6,139 nt of DNA. Origin: Chloroflexota bacterium. Lineage in GTDB: Bacteria; Chloroflexota; Anaerolineae; B4-G1; SLSP01. The stretch covers positions 1 to 6,139 of the forward strand of contig JAAZNO010000610.1 in NCBI GenBank assembly GCA_012798275.1, given 5' to 3'. Of the stretch, positions 5,856-6,139 are shown piece by piece; within the stretch, counting starts at the first letter, position 1, and every line of letters begins with the position of its first letter. The position numbers and the translations under genes are program-made. Under the pieces are notes generated by a model. It saw nothing but the letters and a program-made list of their open reading frames with translations, did not search any database and was not told the origin of the DNA.

Positions 5856-6139
5856 CGGTAAGCGTTCCAATAAAGCTAACCGCGCTGCCACTTCGTCCTG
5901 GCGCTCCATTAATTCTTGGCCAAGCACCATCCCCAGCCCCTGTGCCGCCGCCGTCACTACCTGCAACGCCAGCAGGTCACTTCTCCGCAATCGCTTGCCA
6001 TCCAGCGCCACCGTAACCTCGTCCTCCACCGTGCCCGTCGCCAACCACGCCCCAACACGCTTTCGAGCGTGGCCAGCGGAGGAGATGGAGGACGCGCCAG
6101 ACGGTGCCGTAGACTGGCACAGGCGTTCCCACCTTGAAA
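5856..6139 (-). pseudogene. Transposase fragment, ISAs1-like (frameshifted, runs off the right edge)
   Basis: On the minus strand three frames give consecutive pieces of one transposase. From the right edge 'TPVPVYGTVWRVLHLL' resembles the region before the catalytic core ('TPSYATLHRVL..L'). After a slip near 6076-6085 comes 'PLATLESVLG'. After another in the C-run 6050-6053 the longest piece begins 'WLATGTVEDEVTVALDGKRLRRS', where Asp of DGK (codon 6000-6002) should be the first catalytic aspartate. It goes on 'LGMVLGQELMERQDEVAARLALLERLP', like the 'VLGQ..v..KsNEI.a...LL..L' stretch of ISAs1 (H-repeat) transposases. Similarity fades at about 5856, before the second and third catalytic residues. 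The piece is thus truncated and frameshifted, with no function expected. No inverted terminal repeats or target duplication are visible; the other end lies outside the window. Family assignment is from memory of motifs and is moderately sure. Confidence 0.62.

Noticed and set aside
1..6139. tRNA, rRNA, CRISPR array, riboswitch, or a novel defence system
   Set aside because: No cloverleaf, rRNA core sequence, spaced direct repeats or recognisable aptamer was seen. The only selfish or defence-related genes are the dead hicBA pair and the transposase relic.

Overview
The window is built around a complete ABC importer operon of the branched-chain amino acid (Liv/HAAT) type, all on the + strand: livJ (substrate-binding lipoprotein, 1002-2165), livH (permease, 2283-3197), a single reading frame in which LivM permease and LivG ATPase are fused (3200-5071), and livF (second ATPase, 5073-5828). 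LivJ would capture the amino acid outside the membrane. LivH and the LivM half of the fusion would form the channel. The LivG half of the fusion and LivF would supply the two ATP-binding subunits. Spacing is tight from livH onward (2 nt, then 1 nt). livJ is set apart by a 117-nt gap carrying a GC-rich hairpin, as expected where the binding protein is made in excess over the membrane parts.

The flanks hold remains of other genes. Positions 2-271 are the last 89 codons of a MalE-like sugar-binding protein from another ABC importer that lies off the left edge. The 730-bp gap between it and livJ is not empty. It holds three copies of a 10-bp repeat (314-343), then a good sigma70-type promoter (485-513) in front of a broken HicBA toxin-antitoxin pair: hicB with an internal deletion (546-653), overlapping a frameshifted hicA (646-879). 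The antisense strand from 6139 to about 5856 carries a frameshifted piece of a transposase resembling the ISAs1 family, reaching to within about 30 bp of the livF stop.

The organism cannot be fixed from this sequence. The GC-rich coding, a lipobox-bearing LivJ, the MalE-like neighbour, the HicBA subtype, the decamer repeats and an ISAs1-like relic would together suit a Chloroflexota (Anaerolineae-like) bacterium; this is inference, at low to moderate confidence. I see no wholly new system here. The points most worth a second look are the LivM-LivG fusion, the hicBA remnant with its intact promoter, and the regulatory-looking structures before livJ and between livJ and livH.
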